Positions 1 to 10,676 of a stretch of 64,000 nt of DNA are shown piece after piece. The notes below the pieces were generated by a model that had not been told where the DNA came from, did not search any database, and worked only from the letters and a program-made list of their open reading frames with translations. Positions within the stretch are counted from its first letter, which is position 1; each line of letters begins with the position of its first letter. The stretch is from Pyrenophora tritici-repentis (lineage: Eukaryota > Ascomycota > Dothideomycetes > Pleosporales > Pleosporaceae), in assembly GCF_003171515.1 (NCBI RefSeq), contig NC_089394.1:992001-1056000 (forward strand), in the 5' to 3' direction. Position numbers and translations under genes: made by a program.

Positions 1-477
1 TTCTTTTGCTTTTGGAGATTGAATGAGGACTATGGTTCATTCTATTAGTACATTGGCAAGGGGGTACATGCAATTCCTGAAAGCGCTCACTCTTTGCATC
101 CTGAATATTTGTCACCATATTGGCTATGCCGTTGAAGAGTAGGTGCGAGGGGACGTGAGCATGTCCCGGTGGAAGAAGCGCAAAGTACCAAGTTTTTACG
201 CCGGCAGCATTGTCGCAGCAGCTATGCGATTGTCCTGAAAGCGATCTAAGCAAACATATCTACCGCGTCCAGCTTTTGCGCGTGCGGAGTTATGGCGGAG
301 GTGCGTCGTGACGGGAAGAGCGCGTCCCAGGGTTTACAAGTCCGAGCTTCTCGCGTTCTCTGAAAGTGTCAAGCTCTCCATTGTCCAGAAAACACAACAG
401 CCAAACACGCGCTGAAATCCCCGCCCCTCCGCCAATTTCCCGGCGCATTATGCGCAAAACTACCGCACGATACTCCC
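1..477. other. Intergenic region upstream of NUP192
   Basis: I see no coding region of a preceding gene here. The last 100 bases or so, GC-rich and just before the ATG at 478, are probably promoter and 5' leader of the nucleoporin gene. No clear TATA element is visible. Confidence 0.5.
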
Positions 478-3400
478 ATGGTTGAAGACGACAGCCTCGC
501 CGCCCTCCAGGGCCTGCACCGCGACCTATGCGCCCACATCGACCTACAGTTGCCAGTATTAGAGCGGCTGCTACAGAATCTAGAGGTGCACCTGGACGAG
601 TTGAAGACGCTTTTGGATAAGAAGCCGAAGAATGATTCTAGCAGACAAGCGCTGAGTTCTGGTATTTATTTGTATGCCTACATCGGAGTCAGGGTGGGCT
701 AACATGGCCAGGCAAGATCAGGATTGACGACAACGAATACGAGGTCAACGACGACTTCAGGCAGCAGACGCTCGAACTTGCTGATGCCCTGGATCTCGAT
801 GAAATAGACGCCGCCGCCCTTTTCCTGGGCGCCCAAAGCGAAGCCAAGGAGCTCGACCGGTCCCAGCTGCAGACGGCTGTGATCCGCTTCCACCGACGCC
901 GCGAATATGTCCTACTCTGTGTGCGCATCCTGATGAAGACTGCCCTGGACAGCGACGATGCTGAGGTGGAGGGACTCCCGATCCTTCAGGAGGCTACCCA
1001 GATGATAGTCGGTGTACATGGCACAACCAACTTAGCGGGCGCATATGGCTTTTGGACCAAGTGTCTGACCAGCATGGAGTCGGTGGAGAGATGGCTGCAG
1101 TTCATTGCTGAGCGTGTTCAGAGCACCCAGGTGGTTGGTCAGGTGCCTCTTCCGGGCTTTGTGGAGATTATGGAGTTTCAGCGCCAGAGCTTGACCCGAC
1201 AGCATGAGAACCTCGCGGCGATATGCACACATATGGTCAAGCCTGGCTATGTCAATCTCAACAACTACAAGGCGTTGCTAGCTCGAGCCAAGACTCTCGA
1301 CCGACACGACCTCATTACGATCCACTATGTTCCGATTCTGCTTCGACTCACGTCCTGGGTCGCCTCGGAGACCAACAACGTCACTTTGAGGGAAGCCCGC
1401 GCTTTGTACAACTCGCTGATGGCTGAATGGGAAAGCGAAAACTGGGGATTGAGGAACCTACAGTCTGCGACTTTGGCTTGGTGGTTGGCCGAGTACAGTG
1501 GGCGCTATATGGATCCAAATACCCAGGACCCTGCTTTGCAAAACATCAATTTCGAAGACGAAGCCAACATCCGGTCCGATAAGTTTTTGAAAACACTCAA
1601 CGAAGGCGCCTTTCACTTCATTCTATCCGTCAGCCAGGATGTGCGCCCGACGCGCTGGTACGATCCGCAAAAGACCAGCATGCTTTCGACGCTGTTACAA
1701 GACACTGCCGTCCTAAGCCGCGACTCAAGCCAACCTGACGACTTCTTCAAGCTGCTTCTTATGGAGCAGCTGCAGACTTTCGTAGATTCTTTCATTACAA
1801 ACATGCCGGATACCCTGCGTAAACTAAAGGCCGAGGAGGACGACCAGCGACGACGACTCCAATTCCAATTCCAACGGTCGACCGGAGAGTATCCGCTCCA
1901 TCTGGAGCGTTTCATGGTCATCGTGGCATACGCTTTCGACGGTTTCCCGGACGCGGCCGAAGACTTTTGGAGCGACAAGGAGAGCAATCTGTACGGTTTC
2001 CTGCAGTGGGCTGCCAAACGTCAACCCACTCCCCGGATAGCCATGTTCTGCGAGATGTTACGGGCCATTGGCACCGGAGAGACGAACGCGGAGGCTGCGC
2101 ACCGCTTCCTGCTCGAAGAAGGAGCATCCGCATCTGGAAAGATCCGTCGGACGTGCTCTCTAAGTTACACAACCATCTTTAACGAGCTTTGCGAGTTTGA
2201 AAAAGACATCCATGAGCCGAAGAAGACGATTCAAGGTGGTGTCTATGCACCGCCGACCAACCCGATAGATCAGATCGTAGAGCCAGAGAGTGCAACCATG
2301 CTAGAAAGCTACTTGCGACTTCTTGCACACATCTGCCGACAAAGTGTCCTCGCACGCAGGTATCTACTTGAGACGGCGGAATATGGTTTCGCAAACATCT
2401 GCTTCGGCTTATGTACGGACAAGGTTGAAAGTGGACTGCGCGCAGCTGCTTATGACGCGCTATCAGCCATGATGGTCGGTAAAGACAGTGACCGAAGTAA
2501 TGCCATGTGGCTTATTCTAGACGATTGGACCATCAATGGCTTCTACACTGGAGCCAAGCAAAACAATGCCTTAAGCACTGCGCCGAGGGACGATTTCTGG
2601 CCCACGCTCGCAGATGGCTATGACGAATCCATCGCCTTCGTCCGCTTCCTCCACTCGCTTGTGGAGCCTTACCCTGAGAACGAAGGGCTCAACGACAGTT
2701 TACCGTTCCCCGAAACTCTTGGCTCGTCGCGTAGGATGCCGGGTGCCGAGGGCTACATTGATTTTGTTATGCAGCAAGTATTCGCTGAACGGTCTATGGA
2801 TGTGCTCGACCCGCTGCAACGCAACGTCATGCGCTGGACCTGCTTGCGTTTCATAGTAACGTGCCTGTCGACCTTCAACGAGAATCTTGTTGTCTTCGCC
2901 AACAAGTCTAGCATACCGGTTGACGAAATCATCGATGCCCCGTCTCTCGTCGTTTATGTCGCGCTTCACCCATTCGCACGCGTCATGGAATGGCTCTTTA
3001 ATGACAAAGTTCTGAGAGCTTTGTTTGCTGCCGCACATCACGATGTGGCCGAGGTTGACGCTGCTCCATCGGACTCCCCCTTGATACAATCATTGATGCT
3101 GAGCATTGAAGTGATGGACTTGGTAATGAAGCTACAGGCGACATACCTGGAAATCGTCAGGTCTGTACTCAAGCATCAAACTTCGTTCCAACATTCTCCA
3201 GTGTCCAACCTGTCACTCGCCTCCTTCGAAGATGCGATCCTGAACAACCTCCATATTATCGTCGACCTTGGGCTGTACTGTGGTACCGGGCATGAGGCTC
3301 TAACCATTGCGTCACTACAGCTACTAGAGAAGATGGCCTCGTCACGAAAGCTCGCCGTATCACCAGCTAGTTTTGGACAGCGATCAGGGCGAAGCAAAAT

Positions 3401-5586
3401 TGTTGGTATACTGGAGAAGGACAATGAAGCAGAGCGTATCGGCCGATCGCTCTCGGCATTGATGCGTTTTAATGCCGAAGAGCTGGAAGCTGGCGAGGAA
3501 GCTTCTGGATATATTGTCAAACTCCGCATTTTGGACTTCTTGAGTAGTTGTCTCACCGCCGTCTCGCAACGCCCAACGATAGCGCACATTCTCTTGGGCT
3601 TTTCTTGTGGATCTAATACTGTTCACATTGCTGATGACAGTCTTTGGTCTAACGGACAATCTTTGTTCCATAACATACTCCTCCTTGGTGTGGAGTACCC
3701 TGACAACGACGGCGAACAATTCCTAGCATGGCGATCAGCACTCAAGACCAGATGTTGGGATGTGCTCCAGAAGCTGTGGCGCTCACCATTAACAAGTGCG
3801 ATTGTCATGGAGGAGCTCCGCGCCAACGAATTACTGTTCGTTGAAGCACCCCAACTGACACCGATTACCCATGACATACCATGGGAAGGAATGTCTTTGG
3901 CACAAGGACTGGATGTCGCTCCTAGCCAATACTCTGCATTTTTCTCTGGCCCTCCAGCGCTGGCTCTTCAAAACTTCCTCCAACGCCGCGCTGCTTTCCT
4001 AGACTATGAGTCAAGAGAGTTACGTCTAGCTGTGAAAGAGAACATGCCCACGATGAAGTCTAGGATCCAATCAGTACTTCTCGGCACCACTATACGGCCT
4101 GGTGAGAACGCAACACCAAACCCAAACATATTTGACTTGTTCGACTTTATCGAGCTAGTCTACCCAGAACGCGCGCTGCCAGATCAACACACGTTTTTTG
4201 ACGGCGTCGATCTTACATCATGTAAGGAGGACAAGGACGGCATGTCGCTCTACTCTTTACCACTGCTGGAACAGCTGATCCGTTTGAAAATCAAGTCCAT
4301 GACGAACGGGGAAAACACAAATGATAAACTCGATCACCTCGCTGTTCTCGCTGAACAGGCAGATCTCTTGATGGCCATTTTCGTGGACTGGAATCGTCGC
4401 ATTCAGCTTCAATACTATCACAAGGACGTCCTTCAATCATGGGCACAGGTCGTCATGGTGGCGGTACACAATTGCGATTTCGAGAAAGGAGCGCGGAGTT
4501 CCTTCATCCTGCAGACCTTGCAAGTCATCCTCCCGAAGCTCGAGCAGTCCTATGCATCTGATATTTTCACTGCTTTACAGCTCGCTGGTCTTGCTGAATC
4601 TCTTGTTCAAAAGGTGGACTTTGAATCTACGGCGTTTGACAAGACTGGAGATTTTGCCAACGATCGGCTATCTCAGCTGTTTCGTGCTGCGCTCGTGGGA
4701 ATTCACAGCCCAGTCTCTACTGCCGAACTCCGGGAGTACTGCTACCAAATCTGCTTCCGCTACATCAACGGTACCTTCCACAAAGCCACACCTAACTCTT
4801 TGCTTAGTCGACATACGCTTGGCGCTATCAGGAACTGCGGTAGCCACATGCTTGAAGTCATCTGTGATGATGCTTACAGCGGGCAGGGAACATGCAAAGT
4901 TTCCGCGCTGCTCTTGCTGAATGCATTTGTAGCAGTGGCGACGCGCCAATCGTCCAAATACATCCTTGAGAACTTTGTCTCTCTCAACTTTGTTGGCGTT
5001 CTCGTCGACAATATCAAACACATTCCTGAAGAGCTCCGTGCTGCCGCCGCTCCACAAGTCCCTGTTCTCTTCTCGTACTACGATGCCAGCCTCGCACTAC
5101 TCCTGCGCACATGTCAGACTCGCCTCGGTGCCGCATATGTGCTCAACGCAGGTCTCTTCCCAGCTATCCGCGATTCGCAAATTTTCGCAGTGGACCCCGA
5201 TATTGGTTTAGGGTTTGACGATGCAAATGCACTAAGAAAGTATTACGGGTTGATGCTCTCTGTCATACGAGTCATCAACGGAGCCGTCATCGCGAGAGGT
5301 CGACATAATGACCAGACGGTCTTCCAGGCGCGTGAATTCTTGAAGGACAATAGACACAGTATGGTGAGCATCTTCAAGAGAAGTGTCAATGTTGGTGTTG
5401 GTATGGGCGAGGAGATACAACAAGATATTGTTGATCTGGTTGATTGCTGGACGGTATTGGTGGACATTACTGGGTTCTTAGAGGTGAGCCACAAGAACAA
5501 ACTTGCAATCAGGGGGTCATGCTAACGATACGCAGTACGAGGATCAGACGAGTATAAAGAAGGCAAGGCCGAATATGTTTTCTTAA
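478..5586 (+). CDS. NUP192: Nucleoporin Nup192/Nup205, inner-ring scaffold
   Basis: This gene encodes the large alpha-helical solenoid of the inner ring of the nuclear pore, which in the known family binds Nic96 and Nup53 linkers. Exons are 478-661, 712-5483 and 5536-5586, giving 1668 residues, close to the roughly 1700 usual for fungal Nup192. The first intron (50 nt, CTAAC branch point) joins SSG to KIRIDDNEYEV, a conserved N-terminal stretch of the family, and the last (52 nt) adds a short tail ending RPNMFS. The whole middle is one open frame with no membrane segment and no low-complexity FG repeats, as expected for a scaffold nucleoporin. The ATG at 478 is the first in frame. Long open frames on the opposite strand inside it are shadows. 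The call rests on family-level recognition of the N-terminus, length and fold type. Confidence 0.93.
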
Positions 5587-6181
5587 TGAGCAGCACAGAG
5601 GTCCGGAATCGAGCTTGGGGGTGGGACGATCTATGGTCTGCTCAACGGAAGCATACTAGCATGTATACAAAAGGAAAGCGGTGTTGAGCCTGCACTGATC
5701 GTTCTGTCGTTACTTTGTGATAGTCCTTGTTTAGTGCGGTGGGAGCAATGTCCACTTGGGACCACAGTTGTCTGGGATGCTTGTAGAAAACATTTAGATG
5801 TAATAGAAATGATGTACTTGACAACGCAGTCATGTTGGCCACAAAGCATTGCACTAGTTTATTCTACAGTGTCATTATGCACAAAAGTAACTGAAAATAC
5901 GCATTAGTATATTGAAAGGGCATTATTGGGGCTAGCAAGGCTGACGGGAAGGTGTGGAGAAGATCAAAGGGTCGCCAAGGCTCCGCCACCACGGAACCGC
6001 ATCGCTGCCTCCATGCATCATGTCCCCTGTCAGTTGCATCCGCCGCGGAGGCAACTCAACTAGGATGAAATACTCTATCCCCCCTCCCATCCTTCCTTCT
6101 CTCGTTACCGTGCCATGGTCACATCTGGAATGCGTCTGCAACACTTGCGCATGGGGTTAGCGGCTTGACATCAAAGACACG
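5587..6181. other. Intergenic region between NUP192 and a broken regulator gene
   Basis: It probably holds the 3' end of the NUP192 transcript. I find no gene, repeat or RNA. Short frames at 5.63-6.16 kb show no family resemblance. Confidence 0.5.
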
Positions 6182-8173
6182 ATGGTATACCGGGGCAAGC
6201 CTTCAGCGGCCTGTGCAGAATGCAGGAAACTGCGCAGCCGGGTGAGCGATAAGCTTCCTTGTCGTACTCTTTTGGATCAACTACCTTTTTGAGCCCGTCA
6301 TGGGTCTTGTCGGACTGGCTGATAGGGCAATAACTGCTATGCCTGTGCTAACAACATAACAGTGCGACCAGAAACTTCCTGCCTGTGGGCAACGTGTCAA
6401 GGCTGGCCGTAATTGCTCAGGATACCGCAGCACAGCAGATCTCATGTTCCTTGACGAAAGCACTCGAGTTGTTAGTCAAAACCGAAGACGCATCGCATCT
6501 AATCCGGCTCCATGGGACCACCATCAACGCAACACGGAACTTACCAAACAGACAAGGACATCTACAGCAAATGAAGCTCCCTTGAAACTGAATGGATTCG
6601 TGATGTACCAGCCACTGGAAGACATTGGCGTCAATTTCTTCATGTCCAATTTCACAGTGGACGACCCGAGCACGTCTTTGCTACACTATCTCCCAAGTTT
6701 CTACGCAAAGTCAGGGTCCACTGGTCTGGGACTTCCGCAGATGTGCACAGCTGTCGGATTGGTCAGCCTCGCGAACAGATCGAATAGCAAGGAGATGCTC
6801 AGTGTTGCTACGAGGAAATATGGCGCTGCAATACGTGCCATTAACGCTGCGCTAGTGTGCCCAAAAAGAGCAGTACAGGACTCAGTACTTGCCACCATCT
6901 AATTAGCAGCCATGTTTGAGGCCCTCATCATTCCGCGACACGTGGGCATGGACAACTGCTGTACACATCTAGCGGGTGCAGTTGCCGTTGCATATCTAAT
7001 ATTTGGACAGGAACGGCATACTGAGGTCACGATTGAACAGTGCGACGCTCTAGTCAAGACTGTGATTATGAACTCCTGGACCCAAGAGATACCTCTGCCT
7101 CCGAACTTTATCGAGCTCAAGACACTGGTACGGAAGGAAGCGAAAAGTGCGTCAGTGTATGACACATTCTTGGACCTTGTGTGCGATATGCTCCAGTTCA
7201 AACAGGATTCGCTAGACACGACAAAAAGGGATCCCATGGCCCTCATAGAAAGGGCTTCAGCCATCGACACTGATATGGAGGATTTTGCACGCAAACTGGC
7301 CTCTCAAGCTCCGTTTGAATCCATCCAGCTGCCGAGTATTGAGGAGGCCAGTTGGCATACAGAGGTTACTACCACTGTAAGTTTACTCTTGTCGATATGA
7401 TGTGGACCCGACTAACCCTTGTCAAAAGTATACTCTGGGCACCTCGATGCTGTGCTCTTGAACAACGTACGATCTTCTCGTGTAAGCTTACACCAGGCCA
7501 TTCTCATACAATGTCGCAGCTTCGTCCCATCACCGAGCGTAATTGCTCAACGAATGATATCGGAAGCGCTCATCACTTCGCAAACGATGGAGATCATCGC
7601 AAGTGTACCACAACTGGCAGGTTATGTACAAGACCTCGAGGAACTGCCTTCACTCTCGCGGCATACAGCACAGCAAAACTCGTCTTTTGAACAAGAGTCC
7701 GGCCAGCGCAGCTCCTACAGCTCATCAGCCGATTATAACCCTCACAGTTTATACCATATACTCTACCAGTTATACATTTATGGCTCGGAACCATGCCTAC
7801 CTCAGTGCATGAAAGATTGGATTAAAGGGCGTATATCTTACATGGAAGAAAAAGCCGATCCTTTGGACCTGAGCTGCCTCCAACATACAGTGAAGCGGCA
7901 ACTGTGGGCCATTTACGTCACAAATGGAGCAAACCGGTATGTCGAACGCAAGATTGTTTACTTTTCATGACTAAATGCTGCGATAGATACGTAGGATCAC
8001 AACTTCAGATACAGTGGTTTACTCATACCGACCTCCCAGACGGAAAATTCACATCAGATCCAGCTACTCTCGGACTCCGGCTAGGCGGAAATAATTTTCT
8101 CCATCGTGAAGCAGTATCAGCTGGCGGCATGCACAGCTGCTCTAGCGTGGCATCCAGCATATGTAACTTCTGA
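6182..8173 (+). pseudogene. Zn2Cys6 transcription factor, disrupted
   Basis: The parent was a fungal binuclear-zinc-cluster regulator. Exon 6182-6241 encodes MVYRGKPSAACAECRKLRSR; after a 121-nt intron (6242-6362) it continues CDQKLPACGQRVKAGRNCSGYR. This is the normal cluster order except that the fifth cysteine is replaced by Arg (GQR where xxC is expected). The middle region then resembles the fungal-specific TF domain but has an in-frame TAA at 6900-6902, between VLATI and LAAMFEALIIP. At the next intron (7377-7428, 52 nt, good splice ends) the reading frame does not join by one base to the following VYSGHLDAVLL segment. The frame then runs through a further intron (7937-7986) to a stop at 8173. 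Three independent lesions suggest a dead gene. A sequencing error could explain one of them, hardly all three. Confidence 0.72.
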
Positions 8174-8358
8174 AAATCGATAGCTAGCAATGCAAGCCCA
8201 CGAGTATTGGATGACAGGTTGATGTTACATCAAACGAAGACGATTCAACGATTACATGACCCAATACTAAAGGCACAAAGCCGCTATGGGGGGAAGGGGG
8301 GCAAGCAAGGACGACCGCATTTTCCGCCAATTATGCGCCAGTCAGCCTTCATCGATGA

Positions 8359-9474
8359 TCATCCACTAGAACAACGGAGATATGAACAACCACAGCACCT
8401 ACCATACCAGACCCAGAAAGATGTTCCGAGGCTCTTTGATACGCCCATTCGCTCTTCTGTGTCGTCTCTTGCTTCCATTGCAGCCACCGACCCAGACGCC
8501 CGCACAGTAACGGTTCTTGTGACCACTACAGTCCTCGTCGCATAAATCGATCTAGTACTCACACCCGTGATGGTAAAAGCTCGCAAGCCTACAGCAGCCG
8601 TTGCAGTACCTGTTGATGTTACGGTCCGCGTCGCAGTAATGGATCGAACGCCTGCAGTCGCTGTGTGGACCACGGTGACCGTAGTAGTACGAAAAGCGGT
8701 CTGGTTCAGGGAAACGGTGCATGATGAAACTGTAGCTGTGGTAATGCGCTGTTGGACGACTGTTTGCGTTTCAGCTTGGTTCATCCGGGTAGAGATGGAA
8801 GTAATGGTACGCTGTTGCAGAACAACCTGGGTTTGGTACTGCACCACGGTCGAGGTTACAGTTACGGCGAAGGCGCTCGGGATGCTGGTACGCGTTACGG
8901 TAGCTGTCTGTATCTGGCTGATAGTGCGTGTCTGTGTCTGTGTTACGGCTGGCGGAACAGAGATCGAGGTGACGGTTTCGGTTTCGATCTGTGTTTGTGT
9001 GGAAATCTGTTGTACTGTCTGAACGGCTGCTGTGGCTGTAGTCGTTGATATTGTGGTCTCGGCGTAAGGCGGAAATGCACAATCGATGTCGTAATACCAG
9101 TATGGTTGGGCGTCATCCGCTGTGGCATTTCCGTCTCTATATCATCTTCTTGTTAGCCCATCCGCTCTTACATTGCACGGTCATAACTATATCTCTACTT
9201 ACAGTCCATACTCGTAAAACTCGCAATACTGCGCATCCGCATCGCTCCAGTACGAATACCGGAAACTTTGACATCGCGGCGCGGCGTTCTTGCAGTACAG
9301 AGCGCAGAGCGCAAAGGTCGTGGGGCCGCGGTAGAAGAAGTTTCCCATGTATACGGGGAGGAGGGTGTCGTTGATCGTGCTTACGAGACCACATGTTGGG
9401 GCTGCGGTGGTGTGACGGGGGAGAAGGGCTAGGAGTGTGAGGATGATGTTTGTGGAGAGGGTGAGGAGGAACAT
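8359..9474 (-). CDS. Secreted Cys-rich N-terminus plus Thr/Val-rich mucin-like protein
   Basis: Exons are 9203-9474 and 8359-9136 (intron 9137-9202, 66 nt), giving 349 residues. Residues 1-25 or so form a signal peptide (hydrophobic run ending TTAA before PTCGL). Residues 27-90 carry several cysteines in a WSC/apple-like pattern (CALYCKN, RCQSFRYSY, QYCEFYEY), a type that binds carbohydrate in fungal wall proteins. From about residue 120 to 310 the protein is dominated by Thr, Val, Ser and Gln in alternating TVT/TQT patterns, probably heavily O-glycosylated. The C-terminus is Cys-containing (WYGRCCGCSYLRCSSG) and shows no clear GPI signal. A surface or wall-associated role is inference. The start at 9474 is chosen because the signal peptide begins there; an open frame extends further upstream but reads as non-coding. 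Confidence 0.72.
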
Positions 9475-9932
9475 GGTGGTTGTGTGTTGGAGAGGGGAAA
9501 CGGTCAGACATTGGGGATGTTTTATTCTGGGAAGGGAGTAATGGTTTGTATGGAGTGTGTGAGGAATGTCGACGCGTTCGATCTTGTAGTGAGTACATAT
9601 GTAGCTAATCATCACACCGGACGACAGAAAGATGCGTAAGACGCGTTGGAGCGGGTTAGAGTAGCGACATATATATTCATGATGAGCTTCATATTCCTGG
9701 CTATAGTGAGTATCTGTGCGAATGAGAGAACAAGTGTGCTTGTAGACCTGCATAGTGCACGTGTTCGAAAAGCAAAGACGGGGAACCAGGCTTCCACAGC
9801 TTCACAAGCAATCAGAGAACTTCATATTGATACCAGGCGTAGAAGCATACATAGTCTTGAGCGATCACATAATTTGAGTCCGTCGCGTTGGTGTCTTCCT
9901 GGACGCGCTTAGCTCAGCCGCGTGTGGTAGTT

Positions 9933-10205
9933 AAGCTATCCTGCTGCCCTCTGTTACATAATCACGTGATATCTGATTACTGCTTTAGGCAGGTTTCAGT
10001 TCACCATCGATTGCGGTCTGTGAAACTCAAAGAATCACGAATGCCAGAGACCAGGGCTAAAGCCAAGCTCTTCGTCACCTGCTGCCCTTGCCTCCAAGGT
10101 CTTTTGCATGTGATACCGAGTTACCGTTTTAGTCAGGCGTTGATTGACCGTTGATTGTAGTCTGTATGAAAGCGAAAAATCGCGAACTGGAAGTACAGCT
10201 CGGAT
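9933..10205. repeat. Two degenerate tandem units of about 132-140 bp
   Basis: Unit 1 (9933-10064) and unit 2 (10065 to about 10205) share, in the same order, AAGCT, CTGCTGCCCT, a CACGTGATA/CATGTGATA block, TTTTAG-type and AGGC blocks, and GATTG..GTCTGT..GAAA. A weaker third echo (AAGAATC.CGAAT..GACCAGGG) follows at 10222-10275. Several differences are C/T or G/A transitions, as old RIP would leave. Alignment was by eye. Confidence 0.55.
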
Positions 10206-10283
10206 CAAATGCCTGTCGTCGCAAAGCGAAGAATCTCGAATTGCCAAAAGCGACGCTCAGACCAGGGACAAGCACATCCAGCA

Positions 10284-10365
10284 GGCACACCTGGGTGTCA
10301 TAAAACATCTGACAGTGTGGATAGACACCGTGTCTGGCGCATACAGTGTATGTCACCCGGGTGCC
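10284..10365. mobile_element. Foldback (MITE-like) element, copy 1
   Basis: The tract begins GGCACACCTGGGTGTCATA and ends TATGTCACCCGGGTGCC, so its ends are imperfect inverted repeats. Its left half (CCTGGGTGTCAT, then TGACAG.GTGGATA) matches, with a few transitions, the right arm of the second copy at 30420-30534 read on the opposite strand. It has no coding capacity. Calling it mobile is inference from two dispersed copies with inverted ends; target-site duplications are not clear. Confidence 0.6.
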
Positions 10366-10676
10366 TATGTATAGTGATAGCAAGTTGCGCACTTGCAATA
10401 CATGGTCGTGGTGAGGCTTTGAGGTTTGGTGGCGAGTCAGGTGCTAACGCGATGTTGAGGATCGCGCCTGGCGTTCGTCAGCGCCCTGGAGCCTGCGCGA
10501 ATGTTCTACGTCACCCCTCCTGTCTCCGAACCCTGAGCCAACTACACCATCTCAGGCTTGCTTTCACCGTTTTCACAACTTCCGCACTTCTTCCGCTCAC
10601 TACGCCTGTAAACAATAGCAATATCGAAGTTCCATCGTTGAATCGTTGAGGTCGCTGCACGCGTCTACTCTCCAGA

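Larger units (their letters stand above)
9475..10676. other. Intergenic region with degenerate repeats
   Basis: No gene is supported here. The tract contains two or more degenerate tandem units (9933-10205) and a foldback element (10284-10365), listed separately. The final 150 bases are probably the promoter and leader of the PPPDE gene. Confidence 0.55.

Noticed and set aside
1613..2017. Open frame on the minus strand within NUP192
   Set aside because: It lies opposite a well-supported exon and shows only Ser/Arg-rich shadow composition.
8207..9022. + strand frames opposite the Thr-rich protein
   Set aside because: Val/Thr-rich shadows of the repeat on the other strand, which has a signal peptide and an intron.
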